The notes beneath the pieces were generated by a model. It was not told where the DNA came from. It saw nothing but the letters and a program-made list of their open reading frames with translations, and did no database searches. From Rhizobium sp. SL86 (GTDB taxonomy: Bacteria; Pseudomonadota; Alphaproteobacteria; Rhizobiales; Rhizobiaceae): a stretch of DNA of 64,000 bases. Where the stretch lies: NCBI RefSeq assembly GCF_026672545.1, contig NZ_JAPPRJ010000002.1, positions 310,001-374,000 on the forward strand, written 5' to 3'. Made by a program: the position numbers and the translations under genes. Shown in pieces: positions 1-7,869 of this stretch (positions are counted from its first letter, which is position 1; every line of letters begins with the position of its first letter).

Positions 1-1
1 T

Positions 2-451
2 TTCCCGGAAAACTTGCCGCCCGGCCCACTTGCCGATCTCACCGGCAATCGCGTCATCCAGGTGGCAACCCTGCGCCCGGGCCTGTCTGATCCGGTTAGT
101 GGCGCGGTATCGGGCGCCGGCATCCGCTGGCGCGAATGCCTCGAGGCCTCGGGAAGTGTGCTGGCCACCTTCGAAAACGGCAGCGCGGCTCTGACGGAAA
201 AGGGAAGGGTGCTCTACCTCGCCTGCTGGGCGAATGAAGCGCTGCTTTCGGACGTCCTGAGCCTTGCGGCGCAGAAGGCCGGTCTGACCACGCTGACTGT
301 GCCGGATTTCATCCGCATCCGCCGGCGCGGAAACCTGGTTTTCGCCTTCAACTATGGCACACAGGCCTGGACCCTGCCCGAAGGCGCCGTTCCGGTTCTG
401 GGCGAGACGGTTCTTCAGCCACAGGCGGTTGCTGCCTGGCGGGTTGCATAA
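2..451 (+). CDS. GH42 beta-galactosidase, C-terminal part (5' end outside window)
   Basis: The reading frame is open from the first bases of the window and ends in TAA, so this is the 3' end of a longer gene; the TTG at 14 is an internal codon. About 149 residues are visible. The segment PENLPPGPL followed by a small beta-rich domain that ends in a F-N-Y-G...P-E-G...V-L pattern is what the C-terminal domain of family 42 beta-galactosidases looks like; these enzymes hydrolyse beta-galactosides in the cytoplasm. The catalytic TIM barrel lies upstream and cannot be checked. A strong hairpin follows 17 bases after the stop, so this is the end of its transcript. The family call is from memory of the motif and is moderately sure. 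Confidence 0.7.
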   Translation, partial: FPENLPPGPLADLTGNRVIQVATLRPGLSDPVSGAVSGAGIRWRECLEASGSVLATFENGSAALTEKGRVLYLACWANEALLSDVLSLAAQKAGLTTLTVPDFIRIRRRGNLVFAFNYGTQAWTLPEGAVPVLGETVLQPQAVAAWRVA

Positions 452-467
452 GACAGAGATCCGTTCC

Positions 468-522
468 GCGCGGCCTCTCTTTGGTCGGACGTTTCCACCG
501 TCCGACCAAAGAGAGGCCGCGC
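468..522. terminator. 23-bp perfect inverted repeat, probable terminator
   Basis: Bases 468-490 and 500-522 are exact reverse complements, separated by the 9-base loop GTTTCCACC. The right arm is followed by CCTACTTTTTCC, a usable U tract for plus-strand transcripts. The position directly after the stop of the beta-galactosidase fits an intrinsic terminator. A 23-bp perfect stem is longer than normal for a terminator, so it may also be a member of a palindromic repeat family. Confidence 0.7.
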
Positions 523-633
523 CCTACTTTTTCCAATAAGGCGCACCGGTTGTGACGGGATTGGCCTTTCGCCTGATCGTGATATGATCGATCCCGTGTG
601 GTCGAGCACACCCCTTGAGACGGTGGGAACATC

Positions 634-978
634 ATGATCGACGAAATCGCCAAGGTCTCGCCCGTGTCAGGAACGGGAGCCACCAGGAAGGACTGGAGCA
701 CATCGATCGAATCCGAACCGGACCGCGCTTGGGTGGCGGAACGGCAGGATCAGATCACGGGCGACCTCCAGAGGCTGAACGAGAGACTGGCGGAAGAGCG
801 CCAAGGCGAGGTCGATGAGGAGCGTCCCGCCGGGCACGGGGCAGATCGTCGTGGGCAGTCGGAAGATCCGGACGAGGCTGCGGAGAGCGAGCCACGATTG
901 TCCGGCGAAAGCCTCTGCATCGGCGAGGGCAATCTGGAGGAAGACGTCCCCTTCGGACAGCATGTGGGTTTTGTCTAA
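634..978 (+). CDS. Possible small hypothetical protein (114 aa)
   Basis: I do not recognise this ORF. It is acidic and hydrophilic. Its first half (to about residue 60) contains a heptad-like stretch (DLQRLNERLAEERQ) that could form a short coiled coil, and codon third positions there are mostly G or C, as in real genes of this window. The second half reads like random GC-rich sequence. No clear ribosome-binding site precedes the ATG (only a weak GGTGGGA). It sits alone in a 675-bp gap between the beta-galactosidase and a GntR gene. It may be the remnant of a longer gene rather than a working one. Confidence 0.25.
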   Translation: MIDEIAKVSPVSGTGATRKDWSTSIESEPDRAWVAERQDQITGDLQRLNERLAEERQGEVDEERPAGHGADRRGQSEDPDEAAESEPRLSGESLCIGEGNLEEDVPFGQHVGFV

Positions 979-1126
979 GGCTGAATGCTCGCCGAAATGC
1001 CTGCCCCACCGAACATGACCTGGACACTCTTCGCGCGATCGTCATGCGGCGTTGTGGGTCTTGACGATGATGCCGTTGGCGTGACCGAAGGCCACCGCGG
1101 CGACCTAGGACGGAGTCCAGGCGGTC

Positions 1127-1849
1127 TCAGGATGCCGGCTGTATAGTGTTGTTGGCTTCTGTCGACTCGAGATCGGTGCGGATGAACGCGGCCGTTTGTT
1201 CGTAATGAAGCTGAAGCAGGCGAACAGCCTCTTCGATGTTGCGATCCATCACCGCCTTCAGGATATCGCCGTGTTCCTGGTTGACCTTGCGTACGCGAAA
1301 CGCCTTGCGGCTGGAGAGCGCCCGGTAGCGGTTCAGTCTGTCCGCCAACTGTTCGCAGAAACCGATCAGGGGGCGTGAGCCGCAGCCGTCGATCAGTTTG
1401 GCGTGAAACGCCCGGTGCAGCCGTTCCCACTCCGGATTGCTTTCGAAACGCTCAGGGTTCAAGGATCGCGGAGCGCGCTCCAGGCGATGGTGCGCAACCA
1501 GCAGGGCCTCCTCCCAGGCAGCATTGGCATTCGACATGGATTCGCGAAGCGCCAAACCCTCGACCCAGCAGCGCGTCTTCGTCAGTTCTCCCAATTCTTC
1601 AAGGCTGATCGGTTTGACGAAAAAACCGCGCTGCTCCTTGCCGATGACCAGATCTTCCGTCGTCAGGCGATTCAATGCCTCGCGCAGCGGCGTCTGGCCC
1701 GCCTCGTAGTGTTCCATCAGGAAACGCAGCTGCAGCTTCCGGCCGGGCTCCAGCGCCGCCGAGAGAATGTCGTCCTTCAGGCGTTCGTAAACGCTGGTTG
1801 CCCGCGTGGCGGGGCTGTCGGCCGCTCTGCTCGGCATGTCGATCATCAT
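1127..1849 (-). CDS. GntR-family transcriptional regulator (FCD subfamily)
   Basis: About 240 aa when started at the ATG at 1849; this start leaves out 18 basic residues that would precede the usual N-terminus. The first 75 residues form a winged helix-turn-helix typical of GntR (SVYERLKDDIL, then TPLREALNRLTTEDLV). The rest is an all-helical FCD ligand domain with the expected acidic and histidine positions (LHRAFHAKLI, QEHGDIL). FCD regulators bind small carboxylates and usually repress the neighbouring catabolic operon. The gene is divergent from the aromatic operon that begins at 1972, and an imperfect palindrome (1935-1949) lies between them, so it most likely controls that operon and itself. 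Confidence 0.85.
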   Translation of the reverse strand: MMIDMPSRAADSPATRATSVYERLKDDILSAALEPGRKLQLRFLMEHYEAGQTPLREALNRLTTEDLVIGKEQRGFFVKPISLEELGELTKTRCWVEGLALRESMSNANAAWEEALLVAHHRLERAPRSLNPERFESNPEWERLHRAFHAKLIDGCGSRPLIGFCEQLADRLNRYRALSSRKAFRVRKVNQEHGDILKAVMDRNIEEAVRLLQLHYEQTAAFIRTDLESTEANNTIQPAS

Positions 1850-1934
1850 GTGGTTCCACCGCTTCCTTTTCGATTTCATATACAGCAGCGCGCGCCAAAG
1901 CAAAATTTATAAATTATGGCTTTACGCAGCAAAG

Positions 1935-1949
1935 TTTGTAGAATACCAA
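1935..1949. promoter_or_regulatory. Candidate GntR operator
   Basis: TTTGTAGAATACCAA is an interrupted palindrome centred at 1942 (six of seven arm positions pair). It lies 22 bases before the decarboxylase start and 85 bases before the GntR start, and resembles the T-G-T-(N)-A-C-A style sites of FCD regulators. Position and symmetry only; no binding evidence. Confidence 0.4.
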
Positions 1950-1971
1950 ATGATCATCGGAGGAAATGGAC

Positions 1972-3024
1972 ATGAGCCAAGGCTTGAACAGGGCAGGACG
2001 CTTCAGGAGCGGTTGTGGCTGTGTCGGTATCGACGTCCATTGCCATGTGGTCCCTTCCAGCTTTCCGTCGGTGCCGGGCGGAGGATCGCTTTCTGGATGG
2101 CCGTCGATGACACCCGTCCAGGATTGCCACGCAACCGTGGTGATCAACGACAAGCCCTACCGCACGGTGAATGATGCCTGCTGGGTGGCCGAGCGTCGGA
2201 TCGAGGAGATGGATCGCGCCGGCATTGCCGTCCAGGTGCTCTCTCCCATGCCGGAACTGTTCGGTTACTGGATCGATGCCGAAGCGGCTTCGCATCTCGT
2301 TCGTCACGTCAATGATGTGATTGCGGCCCTGGTGCAGGAAGGGCAGGGGCGTTTCGTAGGCCTCGGCGGTTTGCCGATGCAGGACATCGATCTTGCGATT
2401 GCCGAATTGCAGCGCCTCATGGCCTTGCCCGGATTTTCAGGTGTCGAAGTCGGCAGCAATATCAATTGCGTCGCCATAGGCGATCCGCGTTTTGATCCCC
2501 TTTTTGCCGAGGCCGAGCGGCTGGGTGCTGCCGTCTTCGTTCACGCAGTGCGCCCGGCCGGCATGGATCGCCTGGTGGGACCCGCGCCGTTGCAGCAGAT
2601 CCTGGCCTATCCGACCGATGTCGGGCTGGCCGCCGCCTCCGTCATCACCGGCGGGCTCCTGCAGAAATTTCCAGGACTGCGCATCGCCTTCAGCCACGGC
2701 GGCGGAACATTTGCGGCCCTGCTGCCGCGTCTCGAACAGGGCTACCATACCTTCCCGGCCATGCGCGACAGCCTGCCCGAGGCGCCCGTGGCTCTGGCAC
2801 GCAAGCTTTACGTCGACGCGTTGGTTTTTGACGAGGACATGCTGAGGCGGATCGTCTCCGTCTTCGGTGAGGACCGGGTCATGATCGGCACGGACTACCC
2901 ATTCAATTTCCGGGAAAAGGAACCGATTTCCCGGGTCGAACAGGCCTTTGATGATGCCAGCTTGCGGGAACGCCTCACGTTCCGCAATGCGCTGGCCTTC
3001 CTTGCCCTGGAGGAGGAGATTTGA
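1972..3024 (+). CDS. Amidohydrolase-family decarboxylase, ACMSD-like
   Basis: 350 aa. There are two possible ATGs; 1972 is chosen because GGAGG at 1959-1963 is 8 bases from it and only 2 from the ATG at 1966. The protein has the metal-binding HxH near the N-terminus (DVHCHVVP, residues 21-28), a central histidine (VFVHAVRP), SHGGG, and the late aspartate in GTDYPF. This pattern is that of the non-hydrolytic decarboxylase branch, such as 2-amino-3-carboxymuconate-6-semialdehyde decarboxylase. It is first in a tight operon with a ring-cleaving dioxygenase (1-base overlap), a flavin hydroxylase and an FAH-family hydrolase, so it probably decarboxylates an aromatic acid or a ring-cleavage product. 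The exact substrate cannot be read from sequence. Confidence 0.82.
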   Translation: MSQGLNRAGRFRSGCGCVGIDVHCHVVPSSFPSVPGGGSLSGWPSMTPVQDCHATVVINDKPYRTVNDACWVAERRIEEMDRAGIAVQVLSPMPELFGYWIDAEAASHLVRHVNDVIAALVQEGQGRFVGLGGLPMQDIDLAIAELQRLMALPGFSGVEVGSNINCVAIGDPRFDPLFAEAERLGAAVFVHAVRPAGMDRLVGPAPLQQILAYPTDVGLAAASVITGGLLQKFPGLRIAFSHGGGTFAALLPRLEQGYHTFPAMRDSLPEAPVALARKLYVDALVFDEDMLRRIVSVFGEDRVMIGTDYPFNFREKEPISRVEQAFDDASLRERLTFRNALAFLALEEEI

Positions 3025-3923
3025 TGGATATGATTGACTTTCCCGTGATTGGCCTGCGCAGCGTCGAACTGGGGACGCCGGATCTTGCCGGATCGGTGGA
3101 TTTCTATACGCGGGTCTGGGGGCTGGAAAAGGTTGCCGAGGTTGGCGACAAAGTCTTCCTGGCCGCGACCGGTGATGATTGCCACGTGCTGGAACTGAAG
3201 CAGAGCGACCGCTCTGAACTGCGCAAGATCACCTTCCGGGTCCGCTCGGCGGAGGATCTCGCCGCGCTTTACGAAAGGACGGTGGCCTTTGGCTGCACGG
3301 TGCTGCGCGAGCCGGGCGCTGCCGATCCGCTGACCGGCGGGCGCAGGTTCGTCGTGCGCGAACCGCAGGGTTCGGTTCTGGAATTCGTGCATGGTGACCG
3401 GCGCAGGCAGGCGACCGTCGTGCCGAACCGTGTGCTGCGTCTGGCGCATGTCAACATCAACAGCGCCGACATCGAGGCGTTGTCGGATTTCTACCGCACG
3501 GTGCTCGGCTTCCGCCTGACCGACCGCTCCAAGATGATGGCGTTTCTCAGCTGCAACAGCGATCACCATGCCGTGGTGCTGGCCGAAGCCGCGGCACATG
3601 GGCTGAACCATATCGCTTTCCTGATGCCGGATCTGGAATCGGTGATGCGTGGCTCCGGCCTCGTTGTCGATCATGGCATTCCGATCGGCTGGGGTGTTGG
3701 CCGCCACGGCCCCGGCGACAATGTCTTTGCCTATTTCGTCGACCCGACGGGGGTCGTCATCGAATACACGGCGGAAGTTCTCCAGGTGGATGAAACCTAC
3801 CGCGTGAAGGGACCGGACGAATGGGTGTGGCCACCCGGACGGACAGACCATTGGGGCATTGCGCCGCCGAAGAGCGAGGCCTGCAAGAAGGCACAGATCT
3901 CCATCGGATTTTCCGGCGCCTGA
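3024..3923 (+). CDS. Extradiol-type ring-cleavage dioxygenase (vicinal oxygen chelate fold)
   Basis: 299 aa, starting at the ATG that overlaps the upstream stop (TGATG), with AGGAGGAG 6 bases ahead. There are two tandem glyoxalase/VOC domains, roughly residues 5-130 and 140-280. The second carries the expected iron ligands: a histidine in LAHVNI, a histidine in LNHIAF and a glutamate in VIEYTAE. Type I extradiol dioxygenases open catechols next to the hydroxyls. Position between a decarboxylase and a flavin hydroxylase fits meta-cleavage of a di- or trihydroxylated ring. Whether it acts on a monocyclic or biaryl catechol is unknown. Confidence 0.8.
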   Translation: MDMIDFPVIGLRSVELGTPDLAGSVDFYTRVWGLEKVAEVGDKVFLAATGDDCHVLELKQSDRSELRKITFRVRSAEDLAALYERTVAFGCTVLREPGAADPLTGGRRFVVREPQGSVLEFVHGDRRRQATVVPNRVLRLAHVNINSADIEALSDFYRTVLGFRLTDRSKMMAFLSCNSDHHAVVLAEAAAHGLNHIAFLMPDLESVMRGSGLVVDHGIPIGWGVGRHGPGDNVFAYFVDPTGVVIEYTAEVLQVDETYRVKGPDEWVWPPGRTDHWGIAPPKSEACKKAQISIGFSGA

Positions 3924-3957
3924 GGCCGCCGTCCTACGTTATGCAAGAGGCTTATCC

Positions 3958-5535
3958 GTGACGAACGAGATTTCAATGACAGACCGTTATGATGTGCTGG
4001 TGGTCGGTTTCGGCCCCGCCGGCGCCGTTGCCGCCGGCATGCTGGGCGCGCGCGGTCACTCCACCCTGGTCGTCGACCGGTTGACCGACATCTACGACAA
4101 ACCGCGCGCCATCGCGATCGACCATGAGATCCTGCGCCATTTCGACAATATGGGCGTTGCCGATCAGGTGATGCCTTACATCGCGCCCTTCACCGCCTCG
4201 CAGCATTTCGGCGCCAAGGGCCAGCTCATCCGCCGCATCGATATGGTGCCGGAACCCTACCCGCTCGGTTACACGCCGAGCATGGTCTTCACCCAGCCGC
4301 CGGTTGAGGCCGTCTTGCGCACCCACGCCGAGAGCTTTGATTGCGTCACGGTTTCGTTGGGCGTCGAGATGATCGACCTCGACATCCGCGAAGACGAGGT
4401 CGTCGCAACGCTGAAGGAGGCCTCGGGCGAGACCCGGATGGTTGCCGCACGTTACCTGATCGGCTGCGATGGCGCATCGAGCCGGGTGCGCGAGCTTGCC
4501 GGCATCAAGTTGGAGGATCTGGTGTTCGACGAGCCGTGGCTCGTGATCGACGTGCTGGTCAACGACGCGGGACTTGCCAAGCTTCCGGAGACCTCTGCGC
4601 AGTTTTGCGATCCCGCCCGTCCTGCAAGCTTTATCATGGGGCCGAAGAACCACCGTCGCTGGGAAATCATGCTTCTGCCGGGTGAAGATCCGCGGCAGAT
4701 GGCATTGCCGGACAATGTCTGGCGGCTGCTTTCGCCGTGGTTGACGCCGCAGGATGGGGAATTGTGGCGCGCCGCCGCTTACCGCTTCCACGCCCTGGTG
4801 GCAGACGACTGGACAAAGGGCCGGGTCGTCATTGCCGGCGATGCCGCCCACCAGCAGCCGCCCTTCATCGGCCAGGGCATGTGCCAGGGCCTGCGTGATG
4901 TGTCCAACCTGATCTGGCGGCTTGACCGCATCCTGAAGGGCCAGTCGGAGGACAGCCTGCTGGCAAGCTACACACAGGAGCGCAAGCGCCATGTCGAGAC
5001 GCTGACGGGCCGGATAAAGGCCATCGGTCAGGCGATCTGCGAACGCGATCCCTACGCTGCGGCTGCCCGCGATGCCCGTATCCTTGCCGATGGCGGTGGA
5101 AAGCCGCTGGTGATCACCCGCCAGGAAATCGTGCCGCCGATCGAGGTGGGCCTGATCGCTGCGGAAGGCACGCCGGCGCGCGGCCTGCTCTTCCCTCAGC
5201 CGGCGATCCTCGAGAACGGCGAAAGCCGCCTTCTCGATCACTTCACCGGCCCGACCTGGCGTTTGGTGCTGGACGGTCGCCGGGTCACGCAGGCGCAGGC
5301 CAAGGCGCTTGCGACCGCAATCGAAGGGCTGAGGGTTGTTGCCGTCGCCCCCGAAGGCGCGGATACGGCCGACGGCGCCGCGCTGCACGAAAAGGATGGG
5401 GTCCTGACCGGCTGGTTTGAACGGCATGGCGCCGTCGCCGCGCTCGTGCGACCGGATCATTACGTCTTCGGGGCCGCTGCCGACCTCGATGCTCTTCACC
5501 AACAGATACAGGATCTCGGTGCGCGTCTCGCCTGA
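3958..5535 (+). CDS. FAD-dependent aromatic hydroxylase, MhpA-like
   Basis: 525 aa. GTG at 3958 is preferred because AAGAGG lies 7 bases upstream; the ATG at 3976 has no such site. The N-terminus has the FAD dinucleotide motif (GFGPAG), followed by the NADPH/FAD DG motif (YLIGCDGASSR, about residue 175) and the GD motif (VVIAGDAAHQQPP, about residue 300). This arrangement defines class A flavoprotein monooxygenases; the length and C-terminal domain match the 3-(3-hydroxyphenyl)propionate hydroxylase (MhpA) branch, which ortho-hydroxylates phenols to make the catechol that an extradiol enzyme then opens. The dioxygenase just upstream and the hydrolase just downstream support that role. Substrate remains open. 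Confidence 0.85.
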   Translation: MTNEISMTDRYDVLVVGFGPAGAVAAGMLGARGHSTLVVDRLTDIYDKPRAIAIDHEILRHFDNMGVADQVMPYIAPFTASQHFGAKGQLIRRIDMVPEPYPLGYTPSMVFTQPPVEAVLRTHAESFDCVTVSLGVEMIDLDIREDEVVATLKEASGETRMVAARYLIGCDGASSRVRELAGIKLEDLVFDEPWLVIDVLVNDAGLAKLPETSAQFCDPARPASFIMGPKNHRRWEIMLLPGEDPRQMALPDNVWRLLSPWLTPQDGELWRAAAYRFHALVADDWTKGRVVIAGDAAHQQPPFIGQGMCQGLRDVSNLIWRLDRILKGQSEDSLLASYTQERKRHVETLTGRIKAIGQAICERDPYAAAARDARILADGGGKPLVITRQEIVPPIEVGLIAAEGTPARGLLFPQPAILENGESRLLDHFTGPTWRLVLDGRRVTQAQAKALATAIEGLRVVAVAPEGADTADGAALHEKDGVLTGWFERHGAVAALVRPDHYVFGAAADLDALHQQIQDLGARLA

Positions 5536-5576
5536 GACACCCGGCATCCGCTCAACCGATTTGAAGGAGTAACCGC

Positions 5577-6425
5577 ATGAGACTTTCCACCGTCAAGATC
5601 GCCGGACGCACCACCTGGGGCGTGATCGAAGGCGAGACCTTCCGCGATGCCGGTGCCGTCCTGGCCGACCGGTATGCGGACCTGAAGGCGGCCGTAACCG
5701 CAGGCCTCGAAGGTGTTGCCGAGGCTGCGGGAAAGGCTGCCGCATTCCAGCTCTCGGAGATCGAATGGCTGCCGGTCATTCCGAACCCGGACAAGATCCT
5801 TTGCGTCGGGTTGAACTACGAGATGCATCGCAAGGAAACCGGCCGCGCCGAAGTCGAGAACCCGACCATTTTTGCGCGCTATTCCAACAGCCAGACGGGT
5901 CACCTGAAGCCGATCATCCGGCCGAAGGTTTCGACCGAGCTGGACTATGAAGGGGAACTCGCCGTCATCATCGGCAAGCCGGGCCGCTACATCTCCCGCG
6001 AGGATGCGCTTGGCCATATTGCCGGCTTCGCCTGCTACAATGACGGCAGCGTGCGCGACTACCAGCGCCATACGCACCAGTTCACGCCGGGCAAGAATTT
6101 CCCCGACACAGGCGCCTTCGGCCCCTGGATGATGACGCCGGACGAACTCGGCCCGCTCGATGCACTGCGCATCCAGACGCGCCTGAACGGCGAGGTGGTG
6201 CAGGACGCAACCTTCAGCCAGATGATTTTCGATATCGCCCGGCAGATCGAATATTGCTCCAGCTTCACACGGCTGGAAGCCGGCGACGTGATCGCATCCG
6301 GCACGCCCGGTGGTGTCGGCGCCAAGCGCACCCCGCCGCTCTGGATGAAGCCGGGTGACATTGTCGAGGTCGAGATCGACCGGCTCGGTATCCTGCGCAA
6401 TCCGATCACGGACGAGCAGGGCTGA
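5577..6425 (+). CDS. Fumarylacetoacetate hydrolase (FAH) family protein
   Basis: 282 aa; AAGGAG sits 9 bases before the ATG. The C-terminal two thirds is the FAH fold: CVGLNY, then the metal ligands in LDYEGELAVI (the E-x-E pair) and a later aspartate in ACYNDGSVRDYQ, ending in GDVIASGTPGGVG. FAH-family enzymes hydrolyse or decarboxylate ring-cleavage products, for example acylpyruvates, or act as 2-oxo-hept-3-ene-1,7-dioate hydratases. It is the last gene of the four-gene operon, 41 bases after the hydroxylase, and precedes a terminator at 6612, so it probably processes the ring-opened product. Confidence 0.85.
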   Translation: MRLSTVKIAGRTTWGVIEGETFRDAGAVLADRYADLKAAVTAGLEGVAEAAGKAAAFQLSEIEWLPVIPNPDKILCVGLNYEMHRKETGRAEVENPTIFARYSNSQTGHLKPIIRPKVSTELDYEGELAVIIGKPGRYISREDALGHIAGFACYNDGSVRDYQRHTHQFTPGKNFPDTGAFGPWMMTPDELGPLDALRIQTRLNGEVVQDATFSQMIFDIARQIEYCSSFTRLEAGDVIASGTPGGVGAKRTPPLWMKPGDIVEVEIDRLGILRNPITDEQG

Positions 6426-6611
6426 CCTGAGACAGAGCGACAGCGCAGCGGAACCCACCGATCATGTGGTTCCGCTACGCCGCCTAACTGTTGCTGCATG
6501 CTCTGGCAGAAAGAACGGCAATCACTCCAGCATCAAAAACAGTCGGTGTGCGCTCTGTTCGGCCCACTTGCCGACGCATTCGCGAACTGTTTCGGTATGC
6601 CGAAATAAATG

Positions 6612-6650
6612 AGCCCCCTGCAGCCGCACCGGTAACGGCTGCAGGGGGCT
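6612..6650. terminator. Bidirectional intrinsic terminator
   Basis: A perfect 15-bp stem (6612-6626 with 6636-6650, containing CCCCCTGCAGCCG) with a 9-base loop lies between convergent genes. TCTT follows on the plus strand; on the minus strand the stem is followed by a T-rich run (CATTTATTTCG). It probably ends both the aromatic operon and the opposing GlcG/oxygenase operon. Confidence 0.85.
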
Positions 6651-6678
6651 TCTTGCATCCTGCCCTTGGAGGTGAGGG

Positions 6679-7101
6679 TCAGGGCGCGGGGAAAAGCTCA
6701 ACCTTGGCGATGCCTGCCAGGGCTGCGATCTCGTCATTGTCGCCCACGTCGCCGGAGATGCCGATCGCGCCGAGCACGTTCTTTTCAGCGTCCAGGATCA
6801 GGACGCCGCCAGGGGAGGGCACCATCCGCCCGCCGCTGATCGAGGTCAGCGTGGAGATGAAGGTCGGGTTCTTGGCGGCTCGCTGGGTGAGTTCGCGCGA
6901 ACCAAAACCCATGCCGAGCGAGCCCCAGGCCTTGCCGTAGGCGATATCGAAGCGGACGATGCCTGCGCCGTCCTCGCGTTTGTAGGCGATCAGATGGCCA
7001 CCGGCATCCAGCACCGCAACGGCGAGCGGCTGGAAGCCGCGCCTGCGGGCCTCGGCCAGTGCTTCGTCGATGATCTCATTGGCAATTGCAAGTGTAAGCA
7101 T
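6679..7101 (-). CDS. GlcG/HbpS-like heme-binding family protein (DUF336)
   Basis: 140 aa, full length for the family. The conserved pattern is clear: ALAEARRRGFQPLAVAVLDAGGHLIAYKREDGA, then GKAWGSLGMG and a glycine-rich end (GGVLILDAEKNVLGAIGISG, then DNDEIAALAG). The fold resembles a PAS/profilin-like domain; some relatives bind heme, and the E. coli member lies in the glycolate operon, but biochemical function is mostly unknown. Here it is the last gene of an operon with a GST and a carotenoid-type oxygenase, 30 bases after the GST. It may help with a reactive aldehyde or with the non-heme iron enzyme; that is inference only. Confidence 0.8.
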   Translation of the reverse strand: MLTLAIANEIIDEALAEARRRGFQPLAVAVLDAGGHLIAYKREDGAGIVRFDIAYGKAWGSLGMGFGSRELTQRAAKNPTFISTLTSISGGRMVPSPGGVLILDAEKNVLGAIGISGDVGDNDEIAALAGIAKVELFPAP

Positions 7102-7131
7102 AACGGAGGAAACCTTCCTTCTACGGCGATT

Positions 7132-7791
7132 TCAGACAAACATGGACAGCATGCCAAGTGGACCTGGCGGGCGGGGGATCGAAAAGGAGACGCTTCTCCA
7201 GTCGGTCGCTTTCGGCCGATCGAGGCAGCGCATCAACCAGGCGTCAAGATTGGCAAATGCCGTCAGGTCGATGCGGGCGATCGGGCCGAGCGTCATGACG
7301 GATGCGACATTGAGGTCTGCTACCGTGAAACGGTCGCCGGTCAGGTAAGGCTGCTCGGCCAGAAGGTTGTCCAGCACCGTCCATGGGCGGTTGAGCTTTG
7401 CCAGCGCAACGTCGCGCTCTTCGGCCGAGCGCTTGTCGGGTGCAAAAAGTGTTGCGTTGGCGGCGGCCAGAAGCAGCGGCTTTTCCACCTCGTTTTCAAC
7501 CCAGAGCGACCACTGCATCATCAGCGCCTCTTCCTGCAGATCGGTCGGGCCGAGAGGGCCGCCGAACTTCTTGGCCAGATACAGGTTGATCGCAAGCGAC
7601 TCGAAGAGAACGAAACCGTCGTCATCGAGGACCGGAACCCGGCCATTAGGGTTCAGTCGCAGAAACTCCGCCTTGCGTGTGCTGCCATCCTGAAAATTGG
7701 TCGGTTCGTGCCTGAAATCGAGATCCAGTTCACGCAGCATCCAGGCACAACGGTTTGCCCGCGAGTGCAGCGAGCCATACAAAGTGATCAT
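7132..7791 (-). CDS. Glutathione S-transferase family protein
   Basis: 219 aa. The N-terminal thioredoxin-like domain has the GST signature with NPNGRVPVLDDDG at about residues 46-58 and the glutathione-binding ES pair right after (FESLAINLYLA). The helical C-terminal domain carries the N-capping motif (LTGDRFTVADLNVAS). The active-site residue near the start is probably the serine in GSLHSRANRC. GSTs in aromatic operons often act as isomerases or reductases, for example maleylpyruvate isomerase, or detoxify quinones and aldehydes. It is 78 bases downstream of the oxygenase gene, with GGAGGA ahead of its ATG. Confidence 0.88.
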   Translation of the reverse strand: MITLYGSLHSRANRCAWMLRELDLDFRHEPTNFQDGSTRKAEFLRLNPNGRVPVLDDDGFVLFESLAINLYLAKKFGGPLGPTDLQEEALMMQWSLWVENEVEKPLLLAAANATLFAPDKRSAEERDVALAKLNRPWTVLDNLLAEQPYLTGDRFTVADLNVASVMTLGPIARIDLTAFANLDAWLMRCLDRPKATDWRSVSFSIPRPPGPLGMLSMFV

Positions 7792-7819
7792 GACATCCTC
7801 CCCTCTTGTGAATCAAGCA

Positions 7820-7855
7820 ATCTCCCGCCGCCATCTTTCGACGGTGACGGGAGAT
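7820..7855 (-). terminator. Intercistronic hairpin between oxygenase and GST genes
   Basis: ATCTCCCG at 7820-7827 pairs with CGGGAGAT at 7848-7855, with CCG/CGG pairing further inside. It lies just after the oxygenase stop. There is no T tract on the minus strand, so it may stabilise or partly attenuate the transcript rather than end it. Confidence 0.35.
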
Positions 7856-7869
7856 GCCAGCCTCGTCTC

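Larger units (their letters stand above)
452..1126. other. Intergenic stretch between beta-galactosidase and GntR gene
   Basis: Apart from the long hairpin at 468-522 and the doubtful ORF at 634-978 I see nothing interpretable. ORFs on both strands overlap between 634 and 1430 without recognisable domains. The mixture suggests decayed coding DNA, possibly the remains of an inserted element, but no terminal inverted repeats or transposase motifs could be identified. Confidence 0.4.

Noticed and set aside
667..963. Minus-strand ORF as possible transposase remnant
   Set aside because: No DDE motif, no inverted repeats and no recognisable family; reported only as part of the undefined stretch.
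3973..5547. 524-codon open frame on the minus strand opposite the flavin hydroxylase
   Set aside because: Antisense shadow; the plus strand has the FAD motifs and ribosome-binding site.
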